NCBI RefSeq assembly: GCF_022682305.1
Contig: NZ_CP093528.1
Coordinates: 2,555,501 to 2,619,500, forward strand
Origin: Shinella zoogloeoides
Lineage (GTDB): Bacteria > Pseudomonadota > Alphaproteobacteria > Rhizobiales > Rhizobiaceae
Reading direction: 5' to 3'
Length of the DNA stretch: 64,000 nucleotides
The translations under genes were made by a program, and so were the position numbers. The notes below the pieces were generated by a model. It was not told the origin of the DNA and did no database searches. It was given only the letters and a program-made list of their open reading frames with translations. Every line of letters starts with the position of its first letter. Positions within the stretch are counted from its first letter, which is position 1. Shown piece by piece: positions 51,920-61,971 of this stretch.

Positions 51920-52834
51920 ATGGCTGGACGGCTGCTGGCAATCGGCGAATGCATGGTGGAACTGATGCAGGCCGAAGGCGGTCTGATGCGCAAAAGCTTC
52001 GCCGGCGACACGTTCAACACCGCCTATTACGCCCGCCAGTTCCTGCCCGCCGACTGGAGCGTCGACTATTTCTCCGCCGTCGGGACGGACATGATCTCCG
52101 ATGAAATGCTGGCCTTCATGCAAGGGCACGGCATCGGCACGGATCATGTCTCGCGCATCGAAGGCCGCTCGCCCGGCCTCTACATGATCCATCTGAAGGA
52201 CGGCGAGCGCAGCTTCTCCTACTGGCGCTCCGTCTCCGCCGCAAAGCTGCTCGCCCGCGACGGCGACCGCCTGCGCGCCGCCGTCGAAGCGTCCGATATC
52301 GTCGTCTTCTCCGGCATCACCCTGGCGATCCTGCCGGCGGAGGATGTCGAGACCCTGCTTGCCGAACTGCGCCGCGCCAGGTCCGCCGGCAAGCGCGTCG
52401 TCTTCGATCCCAATATCCGCCCGCGTCTCTGGGGCGATGCGGAACGCATGCGCGCGACGATCACCGAGGGCGCCCGCGCCGCCACGCTCGTCATGCCGAG
52501 CCTCGACGACGAGACGACCCATTTCGGCGACGCCTCGCTGGAAGAGACGATCGCGCGCTATGCCGCGCTCGGCGTTGCGGAACAGGTGGTGAAGGATGGA
52601 GCCGAGGGCGCAACGCTCGTCTTCGGCGGCGAGCGCAGCCACGCGCCTTCCGCGAGGGTGGAAAAGATCGTCGATACGACGAGTGCCGGCGACAGCTTCA
52701 ACGGCGCATTCCTCGCCCGCATCGCCGTGGGCGCGACGCCGCAGGAAGCCGCCCGCTTCGCCGCGGACGTCGCCGCGGCGGTCATCCAGCATCACGGCGC
52801 GCTGGTGGCAAAGGACAAGCTGCCGGTGGGCTGA
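51920..52834 (+). CDS. kdgK: 2-dehydro-3-deoxygluconokinase (KDG kinase)
   Basis: A 304-residue PfkB-family sugar kinase. The N-terminal AIGECMVEL and FAGDTFNTAYYARQF, the FDPNIRPRLW segment, and the anion-hole motif DTTSAGDSFNGAF near the C-terminus fit KdgK. It phosphorylates 2-keto-3-deoxygluconate for the Entner-Doudoroff route. GGAGAGGAACGG precedes the ATG. It forms an operon with the dehydrogenase 16 bases upstream and is convergent with der (3-base gap). Confidence 0.9.
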   Translation: MAGRLLAIGECMVELMQAEGGLMRKSFAGDTFNTAYYARQFLPADWSVDYFSAVGTDMISDEMLAFMQGHGIGTDHVSRIEGRSPGLYMIHLKDGERSFSYWRSVSAAKLLARDGDRLRAAVEASDIVVFSGITLAILPAEDVETLLAELRRARSAGKRVVFDPNIRPRLWGDAERMRATITEGARAATLVMPSLDDETTHFGDASLEETIARYAALGVAEQVVKDGAEGATLVFGGERSHAPSARVEKIVDTTSAGDSFNGAFLARIAVGATPQEAARFAADVAAAVIQHHGALVAKDKLPVG

Positions 52835-52837
52835 GCC

Positions 52838-54268
52838 TCAGCGCCGCTTCTTCGCCTTGCTGGCATAGGGATTGTCGGACGCCCGGAAATGGATACGGAT
52901 CGGCACGCCCGGCAGATTGAAGTCGTTGCGCAGGCCGTTCGTGAGGTAGCGGATATAGGATTCCGGCAGCGCATCGGGGCGCGTGCAGGAGACCATGAAG
53001 CCCGGCGGGCGGGCCTTCACCTGCGTCATGTATTTCAGCTTGAGGCGGCGGCCGGAAACGGCCGGCGGCGGATGCTGCGTCTGCACCGCATCCAGCCAGC
53101 GGTTGAGCTTGGCGGTGGAGATGCGGCGGTTCCAGGTGCGGTCCGTGTCGATGACGGCCTGCATCAGCTTGTCGAGGCCACGTCCGGTCTGGCCGGAAAC
53201 CGGCACGGCGCGGATGCCGCGCGCCTGCGGCAGCAGCCGCTCGGTCTTCTCGCGCAGATCGGCAAGCACGGCCTGCGGGTCGTCGATCAGGTCCCACTTA
53301 TTGAAGGCGAGCACGGCGGCGCGGCCCTCGCGCAGCACGAGGTCGACGATCTGCAGGTCCTGCTTCTCGAAGGGAATGGTGGAATCGAAGACGATAACGA
53401 CCGTCTCGGCGAAGCGGATGGCGCGCAGGCCGTCGGCGACGGAGAGCTTTTCCAGCTTCTCCTGCACCTTGGCCTTGCGGCGCATGCCGGCCGTGTCGAA
53501 CATCTTGATCGTGCGGCCCTGCCAGTCCCATTCGACGGAGATGGAATCGCGCGTGATGCCGGCCTCCGGGCCGGTCAGCAGGCGGTCCTCACCCAGGAAA
53601 CGGTTGATGAGGGTGGACTTGCCGGCATTCGGGCGGCCGACGATGGCGACGCGCAGCGGCTTCGTCTCGTCGTATTCCGGCTCGAAATCCTCGTCCTCTT
53701 CCGCGCCCTCGGCCATTTCGGCCCGCACGTCGATATTGGTCTCGGCCTCGTCGTCTTCGGGATAGGCGCGATCCTCGCCAATGGCGGCGACGATGGCGTC
53801 GCGCAGGTCCAGCATGCCCTGGCCGTGTTCAGCGGAGATGGGCGTCGGCTCGCCGAGACCCAGCGTGAAGGCGTCGTAGAAGCCGCCGTCCGAGCCGCGC
53901 GCCTCCGACTTGTTGGCGACGAGCACGACCGGCTTGCCCTTGCGGCGCAGCATCTCGGCCAATGTCTGGTCGACCGGGGTGAGGCCCATCTTCGCGTCGA
54001 CCACGAAGAGCGAGAGGTCCGCCTCCTCGATGGCCGCTTCCGTCTGGGCACGCATTCGGCCCTGCAACGTCTCGGGCGCGGCCTCTTCAAGGCCGGCGGT
54101 GTCGATGATGCGGAATTTCAGGTCGATGAGGCGGGCGTCGCCCGGCCGGCGGTCACGCGTGACGCCGGGCGTATCGTCGACGAGCGCGAGCTTCTTGCCC
54201 ACGAGCCTGTTGAACAGGGTGGACTTGCCGACATTGGGGCGTCCGACAATGGCGACGGTGAAGCTCAT
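52838..54268 (-). CDS. der: Ribosome-assembly GTPase Der (EngA)
   Basis: A 476-residue tandem GTPase. Both domains are complete: [18 protein letters not shown] and later [21 protein letters not shown], each with NKxD (VANKSE, FNKWDL). The C-terminal KH-like domain ends with [26 protein letters not shown]. It is essential for 50S assembly. An acidic linker ([26 protein letters not shown]) between the GTPase domains is typical of alphaproteobacteria. It lies 19 bases after the TPR protein gene, in an operon with it. Confidence 0.96.
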   Translation of the reverse strand: MSFTVAIVGRPNVGKSTLFNRLVGKKLALVDDTPGVTRDRRPGDARLIDLKFRIIDTAGLEEAAPETLQGRMRAQTEAAIEEADLSLFVVDAKMGLTPVDQTLAEMLRRKGKPVVLVANKSEARGSDGGFYDAFTLGLGEPTPISAEHGQGMLDLRDAIVAAIGEDRAYPEDDEAETNIDVRAEMAEGAEEDEDFEPEYDETKPLRVAIVGRPNAGKSTLINRFLGEDRLLTGPEAGITRDSISVEWDWQGRTIKMFDTAGMRRKAKVQEKLEKLSVADGLRAIRFAETVVIVFDSTIPFEKQDLQIVDLVLREGRAAVLAFNKWDLIDDPQAVLADLREKTERLLPQARGIRAVPVSGQTGRGLDKLMQAVIDTDRTWNRRISTAKLNRWLDAVQTQHPPPAVSGRRLKLKYMTQVKARPPGFMVSCTRPDALPESYIRYLTNGLRNDFNLPGVPIRIHFRASDNPYASKAKKRR

Positions 54269-54287
54269 GAACGTGTTCCGTTCCCGA

Positions 54288-54959
54288 TCAGGAGGACAGC
54301 TTGCCGCTTGCCGTCATCAGGTCAAGCAGCATCTGCGCGCGGTTGGCGACATTGCGCGGGCTTTCGCCGTCGTTGAGGATCGCGTCGAACCATTCCTTGG
54401 CGCGCGCATAGTCCCCATGCTTGAAGGCGGACAGGCCGAGAACCTCGCGGGCGGAGTGACGCAGCGCGCTCTGCGGCGTCGCAAGCTGCTCGGCTTCGGC
54501 CGAGACCTGCTCGTAGGTGCCGGTATCGACGAGGAGATAGGCCGCGCGAAGGCGGGCCGCGTCGCGCAGCGCCTGCGGCACCGAGGCATCCTTGGCGATG
54601 GTCGTGAAGGCATTGACGGCGCCCTCGGCGTCCGTCTCAGCCAGAAGCGAGGCCGAACGCATGCGTGCCAGCACCGGATAGGCGCCGAAGCCGTCCTTCT
54701 CCAGTTCGGCAAGGGCGGCAAGCGCCTCGTCCTTCTTGCCGTCGCGGGCGAGCGTCAGGGCGGCGAGGAACTGGTCGCCGGCGGCCGAAGCCTCGCTGTC
54801 GCGCCAGTAATCGTAGCTCACCTTGCCGATCGTACCCAGGACGACCAGCACGGCGGCGGCGATGAGGATGCGGCCGAAGCGCTTCCAGACCAGACGCATC
54901 TGGTCGGAGCGCAGTTCCTCGTTCACCTCGCGGATAAAGCTGTCGTCCTGATTTACCAT
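54288..54959 (-). CDS. Membrane-anchored TPR-like protein (YfgM-like)
   Basis: A 223-residue protein. A cytosolic start ([29 protein letters not shown]) leads to one membrane helix ([23 protein letters not shown], about residues 32-54) and a periplasmic helical-repeat domain ([28 protein letters not shown]...). This is the layout of YfgM, an ancillary SecYEG/periplasmic chaperone-handover protein usually encoded near der. The ATG at 54959 follows GGAAAACGAC. Operon with der. Confidence 0.85.
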   Translation of the reverse strand: MVNQDDSFIREVNEELRSDQMRLVWKRFGRILIAAAVLVVLGTIGKVSYDYWRDSEASAAGDQFLAALTLARDGKKDEALAALAELEKDGFGAYPVLARMRSASLLAETDAEGAVNAFTTIAKDASVPQALRDAARLRAAYLLVDTGTYEQVSAEAEQLATPQSALRHSAREVLGLSAFKHGDYARAKEWFDAILNDGESPRNVANRAQMLLDLMTASGKLSS

Positions 54960-55061
54960 GTCGTTTTCCGGCGCAACCAACGTTTAAAAGTTAGCGCCTT
55001 CTACCCGATTTTCGCGGCGTTGTAAGGGGGCTGGCGCGAAAAGCCCCCGGATCGGCACGGA

Positions 55062-55655
55062 TCAGCCGAGCGGCGCCACCCCGATCAGCCATTCGTGCAG
55101 CTTGAACACGATCGCCGCATAGAGCGCGAGACCGGCGACGACGGAGATGATGTCGTATTTCGCGGCGACGAAAACGGGCAGCTTGGTCTCGCCGGCGGCG
55201 ATACGCTTTTTCAGCGTGATGCGCAGGATGACCGCCCAGGCGAGGATCGTCACGAAGAGAAGGACCGAATAGCTCTCGCCGTTCGCCAGCAGATGCGCCA
55301 GCGCCCAGATCTTGATGGCGACGAGCAGCGGGAACTTCAGCCTGGTGCGGATATGGCCCGCTGGCAGGCAGCCGGCGACAAGACAGATCGAGGCGATCAT
55401 CATCAGCGTCAGCGCGATATGGGCCATGAAGGTCGGGGGCGTATAAACCGCGAAAACCCCGCTTCCGCCGTTCTCGCGCGCGTCGATGAAGCCGTAGACG
55501 ATGAGGAAGAGGCTTGCGAGCGAGACGATGCCGTGCAGCGCCATCCAGCCCGGCTTGCCGAGCGCCGAGATGCCGGCATCGCGAAGTCCCGGCGCGACGG
55601 GACGCAGGAGATGGGTGACGACGAAAAGAACCAGACCGGCGATGAGCAACGTCAT
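55062..55655 (-). CDS. NnrU-family membrane protein
   Basis: A 197-residue inner-membrane protein with about five hydrophobic segments. Starts MTLLIAGLVLFVVTHLLRPV; the conserved KPGWMALHGIVSLASLFLIVYGF and RLKFPLLVAIKIWALAHLLANGE match NnrU, a family linked to nitrite and nitric-oxide reduction. No denitrification gene lies nearby. The ATG at 55655 follows CAAGGGGC. Confidence 0.87.
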   Translation of the reverse strand: MTLLIAGLVLFVVTHLLRPVAPGLRDAGISALGKPGWMALHGIVSLASLFLIVYGFIDARENGGSGVFAVYTPPTFMAHIALTLMMIASICLVAGCLPAGHIRTRLKFPLLVAIKIWALAHLLANGESYSVLLFVTILAWAVILRITLKKRIAAGETKLPVFVAAKYDIISVVAGLALYAAIVFKLHEWLIGVAPLG

Positions 55656-55794
55656 GGAAATGCCCCTTGAAGAAAAGTCGGCCCTTGGCCGTTCTCTCTG
55701 GAATATCCGTGACGGGCCGAGAATTCCAGCCCGATCAAAGGATTGCCGCATTCGGAATCGATGAGAAACCCTTTGCAAATTGTCGCGGGTAGCC

Positions 55795-56799
55795 ATGTCA
55801 CCGTCTCGAACCCTCCTCCTTCCCCTCATTGCCGCGCTTGCCGCGGGGTCGGCGCTCGCCAAGGACGATGCAATCAAACCGATGAAGCGCAAGCAGCTCG
55901 TCATCGTCTCCTTCGACGGCGCGCACGACAACATGCTCTGGGAGAAGAGCCGCGCCATGGCCAAGCGCACCGGCGCGCATTTCACCTATTTCCTCTCCTG
56001 CACCTTCCTCTTTTCGAAGGACGAGCGCGCGAAATATCAGGCCCCCCATCAAAAGCGCGGCCGCTCCAATGTCGGCTTCTCGCAAGACAGGGACGAGACG
56101 ATCCTTCGCCTCGGCGAAATCTGGCTGGCGAAGCTCGAGGGCCACGATATCGGCAGCCACGCCTGCGGCCATTTCGACGGTGGAAAATGGAGCGCCGACG
56201 ACTGGAAGGCGGAATTCGCCTTCTTCCGCGATTCGCTGAAGAGCGCGTGGCGGAATGCCGGCGTCGGCGAGCGGGAGCCAGGCGGCTGGCAGCGCTTCGC
56301 GGCGGAAGACATCAAGGGTTTTCGCGCGCCCTACCTTTCGGCCGGAAGCGGCCTCGTCAAGGCGCTGGAGGCGGAGGGCTTCGCCTATGACGCCAGCCTC
56401 GTCACCAAGGGGCCAGCCATGCCCGCCGCAACCGGCGACATCGCCCGCTTCGGCCTGCCGCTCATCCCGGAAGGCGCTTCGCAGCGCCCCGTCATCGCCA
56501 TGGACTACAACCTCTATGTCCGCCATTCCAAGGGCAAGGAGGCCCCGGAAAGGAGCGCCGCCTTCGAGGAAAGCACGCTGAAGGCCTATCGCGACGCCTT
56601 CGCGAAGCAATATGACGGCGAGCGCATCCCGCTCCAGCTCGGCTTCCATTTCGTGGAGATGAATGCCGGCGCCTATTGGCGCGCGCTCGACCGGTTCCTG
56701 ACGGAGACCTGCGGCAGAACGGACGTCGCCTGCGTCAGCTATGCCGGCGCACTGGACATTCTCGCAAAAGAGAAGAAGGCGGCCGGAGCCGCCCTCTGA
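55795..56799 (+). CDS. Secreted polysaccharide deacetylase
   Basis: A 334-residue protein. Signal peptide (RTLLLPLIAALAAGSALA), then VIVSFDGAHDN with the catalytic Asp, GHDIGSHACGH with the metal His residues, and FRAPYLSAGSG, which fit the NodB/CE4 fold. CE4 enzymes remove acetyl groups from chitin-like or peptidoglycan sugars. It is longer than NodB and ends without a membrane anchor. The ATG at 55795 has a weak site; an in-frame TTG at 55780 is worse. Substrate unknown. Confidence 0.87.
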   Translation: MSPSRTLLLPLIAALAAGSALAKDDAIKPMKRKQLVIVSFDGAHDNMLWEKSRAMAKRTGAHFTYFLSCTFLFSKDERAKYQAPHQKRGRSNVGFSQDRDETILRLGEIWLAKLEGHDIGSHACGHFDGGKWSADDWKAEFAFFRDSLKSAWRNAGVGEREPGGWQRFAAEDIKGFRAPYLSAGSGLVKALEAEGFAYDASLVTKGPAMPAATGDIARFGLPLIPEGASQRPVIAMDYNLYVRHSKGKEAPERSAAFEESTLKAYRDAFAKQYDGERIPLQLGFHFVEMNAGAYWRALDRFLTETCGRTDVACVSYAGALDILAKEKKAAGAAL

Positions 56800-56808
56800 T
56801 CGCAATCC

Positions 56809-58086
56809 CTACGGCTCGTTGGCCGCAAGCTCACCCTCTTCCTGCGCCCTTTCCAGGTAGCGCTGGTCGATATCGGGAAGCGGTTGGTCGTCGATCGCCG
56901 CCTCGAAGGCCTTGAGGCGCTTGTAGATCGACAGCAGCTCCACGATCGTCGTCCAGGAATTGACGAGATACTGGAACGACTCGCGCACCTGCCCGAACAC
57001 GTTCTGGATCTGGCTCATCACGCCGAGCGTCAACTTGCCGGCGACGATGGAGGGAACCAGCACGAAGGTGCCGAAGAGGTTGTCGGCCTGCAGGTAGAAG
57101 ATGCGGGCGACGTTGAAATAGAGATAGTGGAAATAGAGGCGGAAATAGTTCTTCCGTACGTTCGCGAAGAGTTCGGCCACCGTCGGCGGCTGCGCCCGGT
57201 CGGCATGGTCCTCTCCATAGACCAGTTCCTTGCGGTAGGCCGCCTCGACGCGCTGGTTGCGGAATTCCAGCCCCGGCAGCTTGATGCCGACCGCGGCAAG
57301 GAACACCGTCCCGAACAGCGACCAGCAGATCGCCGCCCAGACGAGGGCATGCGGGACCTCGCCGATGAAGGGCAGAACCGTCACCGTGCTGGAGAACTTG
57401 AACAGCACGGGCAGGAAGGCGACGAGCGTCATGATCGAGGAAACGAGGCTGACGCCGAGACCTTCCACGGTGCGCGAGAAGCGCATCGTATCGTCCTGTA
57501 CACGCTGCGAGGCGCCTTCGATGTGGCGCAGCTTGTCCCAGTGGGACATGTAGAAATCGTTCATCGCCGTGCGCCAACGGAAGACATAGTGGCTGACGAA
57601 GAAAAGGTTCAGCGTGCCGACGGTGATGGCGACGAAGGCGATGCCGGCAAAGCCGATCATGCCGACATAGATCTCGGTTTCCGTCGGGATCGGCTCGGTG
57701 CGTGCAAGTCCGCGCTGGATCATGTCGTAGAACGGCCCGTACCACGCATTGATGGCGACGCTGACCTGCACGGAGAAATAGGTATTGAAGATGATCAGCG
57801 CCGAGCCGAGCACCGACCAGAGCTGCCATTGATGCGGGCTGTAGGTGAACCAGAAGGCGGCGAACAGCCCGACCATCACCGCATAGTACATGTAGAACCA
57901 GAGGAAGGGCGCCGACCAGAAGACGGAGACCCCGATGATCGCCTCCTCGCCCGGCTTCAGCGGCGGCAGCCCGATATAGGCGCCCAGACTCTCGCCGCCG
58001 GCGTACCAGATCGCCATGGCAAGGGCCGACCAGAGGACGACGGACGGAAAGAACAATCTCGGATTTGGAAAGAAGGAGACGAACAA
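56809..58086 (-). CDS. bacA: BacA/SbmA-family peptide transporter
   Basis: A 425-residue inner-membrane protein of the SbmA/BacA family. Strong matches: [13 protein letters not shown] and [91 protein letters not shown] and the C-terminal [13 protein letters not shown]. In rhizobia BacA protects bacteroids from plant NCR peptides and affects lipid A; here the role is inference. No ATG fits the N-terminus; TTG at 58086 gives [13 protein letters not shown], aligned with the known BacA start, and I use it. Confidence 0.9.
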   Translation of the reverse strand: MFVSFFPNPRLFFPSVVLWSALAMAIWYAGGESLGAYIGLPPLKPGEEAIIGVSVFWSAPFLWFYMYYAVMVGLFAAFWFTYSPHQWQLWSVLGSALIIFNTYFSVQVSVAINAWYGPFYDMIQRGLARTEPIPTETEIYVGMIGFAGIAFVAITVGTLNLFFVSHYVFRWRTAMNDFYMSHWDKLRHIEGASQRVQDDTMRFSRTVEGLGVSLVSSIMTLVAFLPVLFKFSSTVTVLPFIGEVPHALVWAAICWSLFGTVFLAAVGIKLPGLEFRNQRVEAAYRKELVYGEDHADRAQPPTVAELFANVRKNYFRLYFHYLYFNVARIFYLQADNLFGTFVLVPSIVAGKLTLGVMSQIQNVFGQVRESFQYLVNSWTTIVELLSIYKRLKAFEAAIDDQPLPDIDQRYLERAQEEGELAANEP

Positions 58087-58171
58087 GGGAAGCGCTTTCG
58101 TTGCGAAGCAGGCCGAAGATGCGCAGAACCTAAAGGAGTTTGCGCAGCACAACAATTGGCGCTCGCCGGCA

Positions 58172-59362
58172 TTACCGAGATTTAATGGAAGGCACGCCGC
58201 CGAGCGCGGCGATGACCGCAGCCAGCAAGAGAAGACCGGAGGCAGCAAGGCTCGGCAGCGCATAGCTGCCCGTGCGCGCCGCCAAGAACCCGGCCCCGAG
58301 CGGCCCGACGATCTGCCCGACGCCGAAGGCCGCCGTCATCAGCGCCAGGACGCGGCGCGGGCTGTCGCTGGCCAGAATGCGACCAAGCTGCAGGCCATAG
58401 GCGGTGATGACGACGAAGGTAAGCCCGAGCAGCCCGCCACCGATCAGCGCGGAGGCCGGAAAGGGCAACACGACCGTCGCCGCGACGCCTGCCGCCTCCA
58501 CAAGGAGCGCCAGCAGATAGGCGGAGGCGACGCCGCATCGCCGCTCCACGGGCTTCCAGGCAAGGAGCGAAAGCGCGGCGGCAGCACCAGTGACGAGCCA
58601 GGTCAGGCATTCGAGCAACGGACTTTCCGCCCCCTCCCGCGCGATGGCGACGATGAACGTCGCCGTCACTACATAGCCGATGCCGAAAAGCCCGTAGCTG
58701 AGGGTCAGCGCTGCCAGTGGCCGCGTCCAGGCAATGGCCGGCTCACGTACCGTGCCCGCGCTGCCCACCGGCCGCGGCAACAGCCAAGCCACGGCGGCAA
58801 GGCCGGCCGCACCGAGCAGCGCGCCGGCAAACCAGTCGATCCGCCAGGACGGGATGGCCGTAACGGGTGCAAGCGAAAGCAGGTAGACCACCACCGCCGA
58901 AACCGCGATGCCGATGCCGACCCCGGAAAAATGCGCCATCTGGACTCGCGGGTCACGATGCGCAAGGCCGATGGCAAGCACGATGCCAGAGGTGAAAATG
59001 AGGCCGAACGCGCTGGCAAGGCCCGCCAGGAACCGCACCGCCGAAAGCGTCGCGACACCCGTCAGACAGCCCATTGCGAGAAGCAGCAGAACCGTCGCAG
59101 CCAGCGAGCCGACCGCAAGGCGCCGCTCGTGGCCGGCGGCCCAGCTATAGGCGGCCAGCACCGCGCCGAGGAGATAGCCCGCAAAGTTCGCAGCAGCGAT
59201 GACGCCGGCATCGGCCGCATCGAGACCGAGGCCCGCCATCATGCCGGGCAGGACCGGCGTATAGAAGAACCGCCCAAGCCCCATGGCGACCGCCATCGCC
59301 ACGGCCCCGGCAATGGCGGCGCGGACGGGTTGGCGGGAAGAAGGGAACGGACGCTGCATCAT
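58172..59362 (-). CDS. MFS transporter, YbfB/YjiJ type
   Basis: A 396-residue major-facilitator protein with about 12 membrane segments. The N-terminal [24 protein letters not shown] and the A-loop-like [23 protein letters not shown] match the YbfB/YjiJ group. Its substrate is unknown. Several in-frame Met codons exist upstream (59404 also possible); 59362 is chosen because family members begin just before the first helix. It lies upstream of bacA on the same strand (85-base gap). Confidence 0.85.
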   Translation of the reverse strand: MMQRPFPSSRQPVRAAIAGAVAMAVAMGLGRFFYTPVLPGMMAGLGLDAADAGVIAAANFAGYLLGAVLAAYSWAAGHERRLAVGSLAATVLLLLAMGCLTGVATLSAVRFLAGLASAFGLIFTSGIVLAIGLAHRDPRVQMAHFSGVGIGIAVSAVVVYLLSLAPVTAIPSWRIDWFAGALLGAAGLAAVAWLLPRPVGSAGTVREPAIAWTRPLAALTLSYGLFGIGYVVTATFIVAIAREGAESPLLECLTWLVTGAAAALSLLAWKPVERRCGVASAYLLALLVEAAGVAATVVLPFPASALIGGGLLGLTFVVITAYGLQLGRILASDSPRRVLALMTAAFGVGQIVGPLGAGFLAARTGSYALPSLAASGLLLLAAVIAALGGVPSIKSR

Positions 59363-59438
59363 GCCGCGACCATTGCACTGCAACATGATCGCGGCAAACG
59401 ACATTTATTGATCGACGGATCAGCCCCGGTGAAGGCGC

Positions 59439-60191
59439 TCAACCGGGCAGCGTCACCACCAGCGGGCCGTTGCGCGTGGCGACGACCGTATGCTCGAACT
59501 GCACCGTCGGCGCACGGGGGTCGCTGTAGAGCGTCCATTCGTCCTTGTCGCCGCTTTCCGCCCAGTTCGCGCCCAGCGACAGGAAAGGCTCGACCGTGAA
59601 GACGAGGCCTTCCGTCATGCGGCGCTTTTCCTGCGGGTCCGGCCATGTCGCGATTTCCGCCGGCTCCTCGTGCAGCGAGCGGCCGACGCCGTGGCTGGCG
59701 AGGTTGGCGATCAGCGTGTAGCGGTTCTTGCGCGCGAAGGCGCCGATGGCGTTGCCAACCTCGGCCAACGGCCGGCCGGCCCTCACTTCCTTGAGGCCGA
59801 CCCAGAGCGCGCGCTTGCCGTCGCGGCAAAGCCGCTCCACCCCCGGCGCGGCACGCCCGACCGTGAAGGACGCGCCCGTATCGGCGAAGTAGCCGTCGAG
59901 TTCGGCGGAAACATCGATATTGACGAGGTCGCCTTCCGCGATCACCCGGTCGCCCGGAATGCCGTGCGCCACTTCCTCGTTGATGCTGATGCAGGTCGCG
60001 CCCGGGAAGTTGTAGCAGCTCTCCGGAGCCGAGCGCGCGCCGGCGGCCTCCAGCATGCGCCGGCCGATCAGGTCCAGCTCGGCGGTCGTCATGCCGGGCC
60101 TGACGGCGGTCGACATATGCTGCAGCACGTTCGCGCAGATCCGGCCGATCGCCTTCAGGCCGTCGAGGTCTTCATCGTTTCCAAGGGTCAT
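59439..60191 (-). CDS. map: Methionine aminopeptidase, type I
   Basis: A 250-residue enzyme. All five metal ligands can be placed: two Asp in NIDVSAELDGYFADTGASF, His in ASHGVGRSLHEEP, Glu in FTVEPF and Glu in QFEHTVV. It removes the N-terminal Met from new proteins. The start MTLGNDEDLDG gives a normal type I length. Rhizobia usually carry more than one map; this may be a second copy. Confidence 0.93.
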   Translation of the reverse strand: MTLGNDEDLDGLKAIGRICANVLQHMSTAVRPGMTTAELDLIGRRMLEAAGARSAPESCYNFPGATCISINEEVAHGIPGDRVIAEGDLVNIDVSAELDGYFADTGASFTVGRAAPGVERLCRDGKRALWVGLKEVRAGRPLAEVGNAIGAFARKNRYTLIANLASHGVGRSLHEEPAEIATWPDPQEKRRMTEGLVFTVEPFLSLGANWAESGDKDEWTLYSDPRAPTVQFEHTVVATRNGPLVVTLPG

Positions 60192-60237
60192 CGCATCTCT
60201 CTTTCGCGGCGCGTCCTATCACGTCCGCGCCACGCTG

Positions 60238-61278
60238 TCAGGCGGAAGCCTCCGCCAACATCTCGCGCACCAGCGGCGCGACCTTCGTGCCGTAAAGCTC
60301 GATCCCGCGCAGGATCCGGTCATGCGGCATCAGCCCGATCGCCATCTGCAGCAGGAAGCGGTCGTTGCGGAAGATTTTTTGGTGCGCGACGATCTTCCTC
60401 GCCACCGTCTCCGGATCGCCGAGGAAGAGATGGCCGTCCGGCCCGATGGACTGGTCGAACTGCGCCCGGCTCGTCGGCCCCCAGCCGCGCTCGCGGCCGA
60501 TGCGGTTCATCACCTCGGCCTGCGGCCCATAGAAGGCATCGGCCGCGGCCTCGGTCGTATCTGCGATGAAACCGTGCACGTTGATGCTGGTCTTCAGCTT
60601 CGCCTCGTCCTGCCCCGCGCGCCGCGCGGCCTCGCGGTAGAGGTCGAAGAGCGGCGCATAGCGCGCCGGCGTGCCGCCGATGATCGCGAGCGCCAGCGGC
60701 AGCCCGTAGGCCCCTGCCCGCGCCACCGATTGCGGCGTACCGCCGACCGCGATCCAGATCGGCAGCCTGCCATGCGCCGGCCGCGGATAGACGCCGATCC
60801 CCGATAAAGGCGCACGCATCACGCCGTTCCACGAGACCTTCTCGCTTTCGTTGAGAGCGAGCAGCAGGTCGAGTTTCTCCTCGAAGAGCTGGTCGTAATC
60901 GTCGAGCGCATAGCCGAAAAGCGGGAAGGATTCGATGAAGGACCCGCGCCCCGCCATGATCTCCGCCCGGCCGCCGGAAATCAGGTCGACCGTCGAGAAC
61001 TGCTGGAAGACGCGCACCGGATCGTCCGACGACAGCACCGTGACCGCGCTCGAAAGCCGGATATTCTTCGTGCGCGCCGCCGCCGCGGCGAGGATGACGG
61101 CGGGCGCCGAGGCCGCATAGTCCGGCCGGTGATGCTCGCCAAGCCCGAAGACATCGAGCCCCACCTGATCGGCAAGCTCGATCTCCTCGATGAGATTCCT
61201 CAGCCGCCGTTCCCCCTCCCGCCCCTTGTCGGAGGCGTTGGGATCGACATCGGCGAATGTATAGAGACCAAGTTCCAT
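60238..61278 (-). CDS. LLM-class flavin-dependent oxidoreductase
   Basis: A 346-residue luciferase-like protein. N-terminal [13 protein letters not shown], the [15 protein letters not shown] motif, [43 protein letters not shown], and [11 protein letters not shown] fit the group. Such enzymes oxidise substrates with FMNH2 or F420. No flavin reductase or sulfonate genes are nearby, so the substrate is open. Confidence 0.9.
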   Translation of the reverse strand: MELGLYTFADVDPNASDKGREGERRLRNLIEEIELADQVGLDVFGLGEHHRPDYAASAPAVILAAAAARTKNIRLSSAVTVLSSDDPVRVFQQFSTVDLISGGRAEIMAGRGSFIESFPLFGYALDDYDQLFEEKLDLLLALNESEKVSWNGVMRAPLSGIGVYPRPAHGRLPIWIAVGGTPQSVARAGAYGLPLALAIIGGTPARYAPLFDLYREAARRAGQDEAKLKTSINVHGFIADTTEAAADAFYGPQAEVMNRIGRERGWGPTSRAQFDQSIGPDGHLFLGDPETVARKIVAHQKIFRNDRFLLQMAIGLMPHDRILRGIELYGTKVAPLVREMLAEASA

Positions 61279-61378
61279 GGGATGTTCCGGATGAGAGGAT
61301 TTGCCCTGAAATATGACCGGCGACGGCGGCTTGAAAGGGCTTACGGAGAAACAGTGTGTTTACAGGAACATCCTTCAT

Positions 61379-61406
61379 AAAAAAACGGGGCGATATCCGC
61401 CCCGTT
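61379..61406 (-). terminator. Terminator of the AHSA1 gene
   Basis: A 9-bp stem AACGGGGCG / CGCCCCGTT with a 5-base loop and a seven-T tract on the minus strand (A run at 61379-61385). It ends the minus-strand transcript that includes the AHSA1 gene, 8 bases past its stop. Confidence 0.9.
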
Positions 61407-61414
61407 TCTGTTGC

Positions 61415-61894
61415 TCAAAGCGTCGATGCCACCGCCTCAAGCTGCATCGCCACCTGCCCCCAACCCTCGTGGAAGCCCATCTTCGCATGCGCCTCGCAGT
61501 CCTCCACGCTCCAGTGGCGGGCGATGGCGGTGTAGCGAGTCTGGCCGTTGCCGAGGTCGTCGAGGAGGATTTCAGCGGAGAAGAAGGCGCGCTCACTTGG
61601 CTTGAAGTCCGGGCCGAAAGCGTCGGTAGTGATGATGCGGCGGTCCTTTTCCACCTTGAGGAAGATGCCGGTGCTGTCCATGTGGAAGCCGTCCGGACCG
61701 GTCATGACGGTGCGGAACTTGCCGCCGTCGCGCGGCTCGATCTCGATGACGGGCGTCTCGTAGGGCTTGGGCGCGAACCATTGCTTCATCAGCTCCGGCG
61801 TCGTCCAGGCCTTGAAGAGTTGAGAGGGCGTGGCGTTCAACACGCGGGTCAGCACCAGTTCGCGGCTGTTGGCGGGCTTGATCTCGGCGGTCAT
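61415..61894 (-). CDS. AHSA1/SRPBCC-family protein
   Basis: A 159-residue START-like fold protein. ELVLTRVLNATPSQLFKAWTTPELMKQWFAPKPYETPVIEIEPRDGGKFRTVM and the C-terminal EGWGQVAMQLEA fit the AHSA1-like group often encoded near ECF42-type sigma genes and DGPF proteins. GAGGAGCAAGAC precedes the ATG. It probably binds a small hydrophobic ligand; the ligand is unknown. It follows the ECF42 sigma gene on the same strand by 77 bases and may belong to the same regulon. Confidence 0.85.
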   Translation of the reverse strand: MTAEIKPANSRELVLTRVLNATPSQLFKAWTTPELMKQWFAPKPYETPVIEIEPRDGGKFRTVMTGPDGFHMDSTGIFLKVEKDRRIITTDAFGPDFKPSERAFFSAEILLDDLGNGQTRYTAIARHWSVEDCEAHAKMGFHEGWGQVAMQLEAVASTL

Positions 61895-61971
61895 GTCTTG
61901 CTCCTCGTGGATGAACTGGATGGTGCGCATCAAGGACGGCCGGCGAACGGCCAGTGCGACATTGAAGCGGA

